64,000 bases of DNA from UBA3263 sp964528425 (GTDB taxonomy: Bacteria > Bacteroidota > Bacteroidia > Bacteroidales > Muribaculaceae): the NCBI GenBank assembly GCA_964528425.1, contig CAZGTD010000008.1:7236-71235 (forward strand), read 5' to 3'. Of the stretch, positions 60,411 to 64,000 are shown piece after piece. The notes beneath the pieces were generated by a model. That model saw nothing but the letters and a program-made list of their open reading frames with translations, was not told where the DNA came from and did not search any database. Position 1 is the stretch's first letter; each line of letters opens with the position of its first letter. Both the position numbers and the translations under genes were made by a program.

Positions 60411-60926
60411 TTAACGTTTACGAGCCACGGCAACTCCGCCGATAATGCAGGCGAGGAGCAACACTGAAATTGCTTCAAACGGCAGCAGGTAGCCGGAGTT
60501 GGAAAGCATTTCCAGGCCGAGTTTTTTCATTGTAAGGAACTCCATTTCGGGTTTGGCACCCATCAGTTCGGGTTTTGAGGCCATCAGCGAGCAGCAACGG
60601 CTAACCAGAGCCCAGCCGGTTACGCAGGCGGTAGCCACGGCAGCGAGAATACCCCACCCTTTTCGGCGGCTTTCGAGTTTTTCGGAGTTTTTGCCGGGTT
60701 GCGAGGTTAGCAGAATCGCAAATACGAAGAGCACCACGATGCCGCCGGCATAAACTGCAATCTGAACTGCTCCGAGGAACTCATAGTCCATCATGAAGTA
60801 GATGATTGCCGCGCCAAACAGAGTGAAAAGCAAGTAGGTTGCTGAACGCAGGATTTTGCGGGTTGTCACCGCAAGAATCGAGCAGATAATTATGGCAAGA
60901 GCCACTATTGTATATAGAATTTCCAT
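60411..60926 (-). CDS. nuoJ: NADH-quinone oxidoreductase subunit J
   Basis: Five-helix membrane subunit of Complex I, 171 aa. The start is ATG 60926 (MEILYTIVALAIIICSI); the longer open frame upstream is a Pro-rich translation of the nuoI end in another frame. The conserved helix with the pi-bulge, EFLGAVQIAVYAGGIVVLFVF, is present as FLGAVQIAVYAGG then VVLFVFAI. It begins 10 bp after nuoI. Confidence 0.95.
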   Translation of the reverse strand: MEILYTIVALAIIICSILAVTTRKILRSATYLLFTLFGAAIIYFMMDYEFLGAVQIAVYAGGIVVLFVFAILLTSQPGKNSEKLESRRKGWGILAAVATACVTGWALVSRCCSLMASKPELMGAKPEMEFLTMKKLGLEMLSNSGYLLPFEAISVLLLACIIGGVAVARKR

Positions 60927-60936
60927 AGTGCTTGGG

Positions 60937-61446
60937 TTATTTAGCGGGTTCGGTTGACGCGGCGGGCGCAGCGGGTGCGGCGGCCGTAAGGTCGGGCTCG
61001 GGCAGATAGTTGAGTTTCTTGACCAGTAGGGAGCGGGTGAATACGGCCTGCTCGAAATCGTTGCTGAACTCAATTGCCGAGGTCGGGCAGTTGGTTACGC
61101 AGAGTTCACAGAAAGTGCATGAACCCAGGTCGTACATCCAGTTAACGAGCTGTTTTTTCTTTTTGCCGTCGGGCAGGTCAACCATTTTGCTTTCAATGTT
61201 GATCGTTCCGTTGGGACAGGAGCGCTGACACATTCCGCAGCTGATGCACTTATGATGGCCCTCAGCGTCGTATTTAAGCGTCAACACGGCTCGGAAGCGG
61301 GGGGCTGCCGGGTTGTCGAGGCGGTTGTCGGGATATTGTTCCGTGATTTTCTTGGTCAGGAACTCTTTGCCGGTCACCTGCATGCCCTGAACGAGCGACG
61401 ACAGGCCTGAAGCAAAGCCCTTGAAGTAATCTTTTACGCTACCCAT
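60937..61446 (-). CDS. nuoI: NADH-quinone oxidoreductase subunit I (two 4Fe-4S clusters)
   Basis: Peripheral-arm subunit of Complex I carrying clusters N6a and N6b. The 169-aa protein has both complete cysteine motifs, CISCGMCQRSCP and CTFCELCVTNCP. Its length and N-terminus (GLSSLVQGMQVTGKEF) match full-length Bacteroidetes NuoI, so it is not a truncated fragment. The C-terminus is Ala/Pro-rich. It begins only 33 bp after the atpG stop, where nuoA, B, CD and H would normally be expected upstream of it. Confidence 0.96.
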   Translation of the reverse strand: MGSVKDYFKGFASGLSSLVQGMQVTGKEFLTKKITEQYPDNRLDNPAAPRFRAVLTLKYDAEGHHKCISCGMCQRSCPNGTINIESKMVDLPDGKKKKQLVNWMYDLGSCTFCELCVTNCPTSAIEFSNDFEQAVFTRSLLVKKLNYLPEPDLTAAAPAAPAASTEPAK

Positions 61447-61479
61447 AGAAAATGGTGAATATTGATTGGTTTTAGTTTA

Positions 61480-62358
61480 TTATTTGACTTGTCCGCCGAG
61501 AATGTCGAGAAGTTCGGCGGTGATGGATTGCTGACGTAGTTTATTGTATTCGAGGCGGAGTTGCTCGAGCAGTTTAGAGGCATTATCGTTGGCGGCCTGC
61601 ATTGCCATTACACGCGCGGCCTGTTCGGAGGCGCGGTTTTCGCTGAACACCTCCTGAACGGTCGACAGGAGCATCAACGGCAGAGCGGTTTGAAAAATCG
61701 TTTGCGCATCCGGTTCGAAAATGTAGAGGCCAGGGGCGGCAGACGAGTAATCATCGGCGGTTTTAGGCGCCACCGGGAGCAGCTGTTCGGCCAGCAAGCG
61801 CTGGCGGCCGGCAGAGATGAAGTGCATGTAGACCACATCGACCCGGTCGGTTTCGCCACGTTCAAATGCCGAGCGAATGGCAGCGGTGAAATCCTTTACG
61901 GTGTCGGCATCGGCCTTGGAGGTGACGCCTTCAGGCGCCGGAGAGACCTTAATCTCCTCACCGGCAAGAGCACTGCACGCGCGCAGCAGCTTCTGACCGA
62001 TGGGCACAAGGGTAATTTCAATCCCGGGGTATTGGCTACGCAGGGAGTTGAGGTGTTCAAGCAGTTGCTTGAATATATTGACGTTGTAGGCACCGCAAAG
62101 GCCGTCGTCGCTACCCCATGCAACCACGGTTGCATGCTTAACGGGGCGGATAGCGGTCAGCGGCGAAGTGAACTCCGCGTCAGCTCCGAGGAGGTTGCCG
62201 ATAATGCTTTCCAGCTGGGTGCGGAAGGGGAGCAGGCGCTTGATTTCGCGGGTGGCCTTGTTCATTTTGGCCGACGAAATCATCTTCATCGCTCCTGTAA
62301 TTTTTTCGGAGGATGAAACCGAGCCTATACGCCCTTTAAGATCGCGGAGGGTTGCCAT
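61480..62358 (-). CDS. atpG: ATP synthase F1 gamma subunit
   Basis: Central rotor stalk of F1. The 292-aa protein starts MATLRDLKGRIGSVSSSEKITGAMKMIS, given here as MATLRDLKGRIG and KITGAMKMIS, and ends with the conserved helix LRQQSITAELLDILGG. These ends form the coiled-coil shaft inside the alpha-beta hexamer. It lies 17 bp after atpA and 33 bp before nuoI. atpD is not in the window, consistent with the Bacteroidetes arrangement that places atpD and atpC before the others. Confidence 0.97.
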   Translation of the reverse strand: MATLRDLKGRIGSVSSSEKITGAMKMISSAKMNKATREIKRLLPFRTQLESIIGNLLGADAEFTSPLTAIRPVKHATVVAWGSDDGLCGAYNVNIFKQLLEHLNSLRSQYPGIEITLVPIGQKLLRACSALAGEEIKVSPAPEGVTSKADADTVKDFTAAIRSAFERGETDRVDVVYMHFISAGRQRLLAEQLLPVAPKTADDYSSAAPGLYIFEPDAQTIFQTALPLMLLSTVQEVFSENRASEQAARVMAMQAANDNASKLLEQLRLEYNKLRQQSITAELLDILGGQVK

Positions 62359-62375
62359 TTCAGTTTATTCGATTG

Positions 62376-63953
62376 TTAGTTCTTATATTGAGCGGCGGTT
62401 TCTTGGGCAACTTTAGTGAGGATATCTGCTACTTCGTCGGTAAGCTGTCCGGCCTTGATAACGTCGAGCACATCGGCCTGATGCGAGGCGCGAAGTGTCA
62501 TCAGCAGGCGCTGCTGGAACTCGGCAACCTTATCCATCGGCACATTTTCGAGCAAGCCCTTAGTGCCGCAGAAAATAACGGCAACCTGCTCTTCAACGGG
62601 CCAGGGCTGATATTGGGGCTGGATGAGCAGACGCTCGTTTTTGCGGCCTTTGTCGATTACGCGCGCGGTCACGGCGTCCATGTCGCCACCGAATTTGGTG
62701 AACGATTCCAGTTCGCGGAACTGAGCCTGGTCGATTTTCAGCGTACCGGCCACTTTTTTCATCGATTTAATCTGGGCGTTACCACCTACGCGGCTAACTG
62801 ATATACCAACGTTGATTGCCGGACGGATACCGCGGTTAAACAGCGCGGTTTCAAGGAAAATCTGGCCGTCGGTAATTGAGATTACGTTCGTTGGGATATA
62901 GGCGGAAACGTCGCCGGCCTGGGTTTCGATAATCGGCAGTGCGGTAAGCGAGCCACCACCTTTTACCAGAGGCTTGAGGGCCTCGGGCAGGTCATTCATC
63001 TTCTCGGCAACTTCCTGCGAGTCGATAATGCGGGCTGCACGCTCCAAAAGGCGCGAATGGAGGTAGAAAATATCGCCGGGATATGCTTCGCGGCCGGAGG
63101 GACGCTTAAGAATCAGCGAGATTTCGCGATAGCTGACAGCCTGTTTTGACAGGTCATCATAAACGATAAGGGCATCGCGGCCGGTATCGCGGAAATATTC
63201 GCCGATGGCCACACCGGCAAAGGGCGAATAGTAGCGCATGGCGGCGGAATCAGAGGCCGATGCGGCAACCACTACGGTATAGTCCATAGCTCCGTTTTTG
63301 CGCAGGGTCTCAACCGTTGCGGCAATGCTCGAAGCTTTCTGGCCGATGGCAACGTAGATGCAATATACCGGCTTTCCGGCTTTGAAATTGTCGCGCTGGT
63401 TGATGATGGTATCGATGGCAATAGCGGTTTTACCAATCTGGCGGTCACCGATTATAAGTTCGCGCTGACCGCGGCCGATGGGCACCATTGAGTCAACGGC
63501 CTTGATGCCGGTTTGCAGCGGTGTTTTAACCGGCTGGCGATAGATCACGCCGGGGGCCTTGCGCTCCAGGGGCAGGTGGATACGTTCGCCCTGGATTTCG
63601 CCACGACCGTCAACGGGCTCGCCGAGAACATTGATGACGCGCCCAAGGAGCCCTTCGCCCACGGGAATGGAGGCGATTTCGCCGGTGCGGCGCACTTTCA
63701 TACCTTCGGTTACCCGGTCAACATTATTCAGCAGAATAACGCCGACATTGCTTTCTTCGAGGTTGAGGGCAACGCCTTTGACGCCGTTTTCGAACTCAAC
63801 GAGCTCGTTGGCGCAGACATTATCAAGGCCATAGACGTGGGCAACGCCATCGCCGACTTCGAGCACTGAGCCCGTTTCCTCGAATTCCACCTTACGGTTA
63901 ATATTTTCGAGCTGTTGCTTAAGTATTTGAGAAACTTCGCTTGGGTTAGTCAT
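62376..63953 (-). CDS. atpA: ATP synthase F1 alpha subunit
   Basis: Non-catalytic nucleotide-binding subunit of F1, 525 aa. The P-loop is GDRQIGKTAIAID, and the Arg finger segment is SVSRVGGNAQIKSMK. The N-terminal beta-barrel (about 25-95) contains VGDGVAHVYGL. It starts 4 bp after the end of the preceding atpH-like frame and is followed by atpG. Confidence 0.98.
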   Translation of the reverse strand: MTNPSEVSQILKQQLENINRKVEFEETGSVLEVGDGVAHVYGLDNVCANELVEFENGVKGVALNLEESNVGVILLNNVDRVTEGMKVRRTGEIASIPVGEGLLGRVINVLGEPVDGRGEIQGERIHLPLERKAPGVIYRQPVKTPLQTGIKAVDSMVPIGRGQRELIIGDRQIGKTAIAIDTIINQRDNFKAGKPVYCIYVAIGQKASSIAATVETLRKNGAMDYTVVVAASASDSAAMRYYSPFAGVAIGEYFRDTGRDALIVYDDLSKQAVSYREISLILKRPSGREAYPGDIFYLHSRLLERAARIIDSQEVAEKMNDLPEALKPLVKGGGSLTALPIIETQAGDVSAYIPTNVISITDGQIFLETALFNRGIRPAINVGISVSRVGGNAQIKSMKKVAGTLKIDQAQFRELESFTKFGGDMDAVTARVIDKGRKNERLLIQPQYQPWPVEEQVAVIFCGTKGLLENVPMDKVAEFQQRLLMTLRASHQADVLDVIKAGQLTDEVADILTKVAQETAAQYKN

Positions 63954-63957
63954 TTGT

Positions 63958-64000
63958 TCAATGGCTTAAAAGTTTTAATCGGAGTTGTTTGAGGTCGCTG
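63958..64000 (-). CDS. atpH: C-terminal end of a gene before atpA, probably ATP synthase delta subunit
   Basis: Thirteen codons (ending DLKQLRLKLLSH, stop TGA at 63960-63958) are open to the window edge on the minus strand. The position just before atpA and the helical, Leu/Lys-rich end fit AtpH. Only the tail is visible, so the assignment rests mainly on context. Confidence 0.55.
   Translation of the reverse strand, partial: SDLKQLRLKLLSH

Overview
The window comes from a Bacteroidales genome of moderately high G+C, and the gene content looks most like a gut Muribaculaceae or Bacteroidaceae relative (inference; no marker search could be run). Supporting signs are Bacteroidetes-type promoters (TTG or TTTG, about 19-21 bp, then TAnnTTTG), few Shine-Dalgarno sequences, trp gene order B-E-G-D-C-F-A, DUF5686, DUF4143 and BspA-like LRR proteins, and secreted glycosidases with short C-terminal sorting-like tails.

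Layout. 0-4.8 kb (+): end of a probable arginine decarboxylase, truA, a DUF5686 outer-membrane protein, a CYTH protein and a DUF4143 AAA ATPase. 4.9-18.4 kb (-): GH95 alpha-fucosidase, GH2 beta-galactosidase, GlcNAc kinase-like protein, serB, mscL, murI, dusB and a DUF2807 protein. 18.5-29.7 kb (+): an operon of a coiled-coil membrane protein, an MgtC-like protein and a CPA2 antiporter; then GH20 hexosaminidase, mtaB and a GT2; sodB; GtrA and a serine-type sulfatase. 29.7-30.1 kb: a gene-poor spacer with possible coding remnants and a 44-nt palindrome. 30.1-36.5 kb (-): gltX-argC-lysS-gpsA-pgi. 36.6-43.2 kb (+): complete trp operon plus a minimal MGMT-like protein. 43.2-46.7 kb (-): ppdK and a CAT-like acyltransferase. 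46.8-54.9 kb (-): an AT-richer stretch with a second DUF4143 ATPase and a three-gene operon of an unknown small protein plus two tandem giant LRR proteins. 55.0-64.0 kb (-): end of atpH, atpA and atpG running directly into nuoI-J-K-L-M-N.

How the genes work together. GH95, GH2, GH20, the sulfatase and the GlcNAc kinase-like protein could strip fucose, galactose, hexosamine and sulfate from mucin-type or milk-type glycans and salvage GlcNAc; no SusC/SusD pair is present here. The trp operon carries every activity from chorismate to tryptophan. ATP synthase and the membrane arm of Complex I appear to be transcribed together.

Most notable observations: (1) the ArgC here has Ala in place of the catalytic Cys; (2) a motif recurs three times at exact 33-bp steps across the promoter of one DUF4143 ATPase, and a palindrome with 15-bp arms covers the start region of the other; (3) atpG is followed 33 bp later by nuoI, with nuoA, B, CD and H absent at that point; (4) the LRR operon has a long leader with mutually exclusive hairpins and begins with an unrecognised protein.
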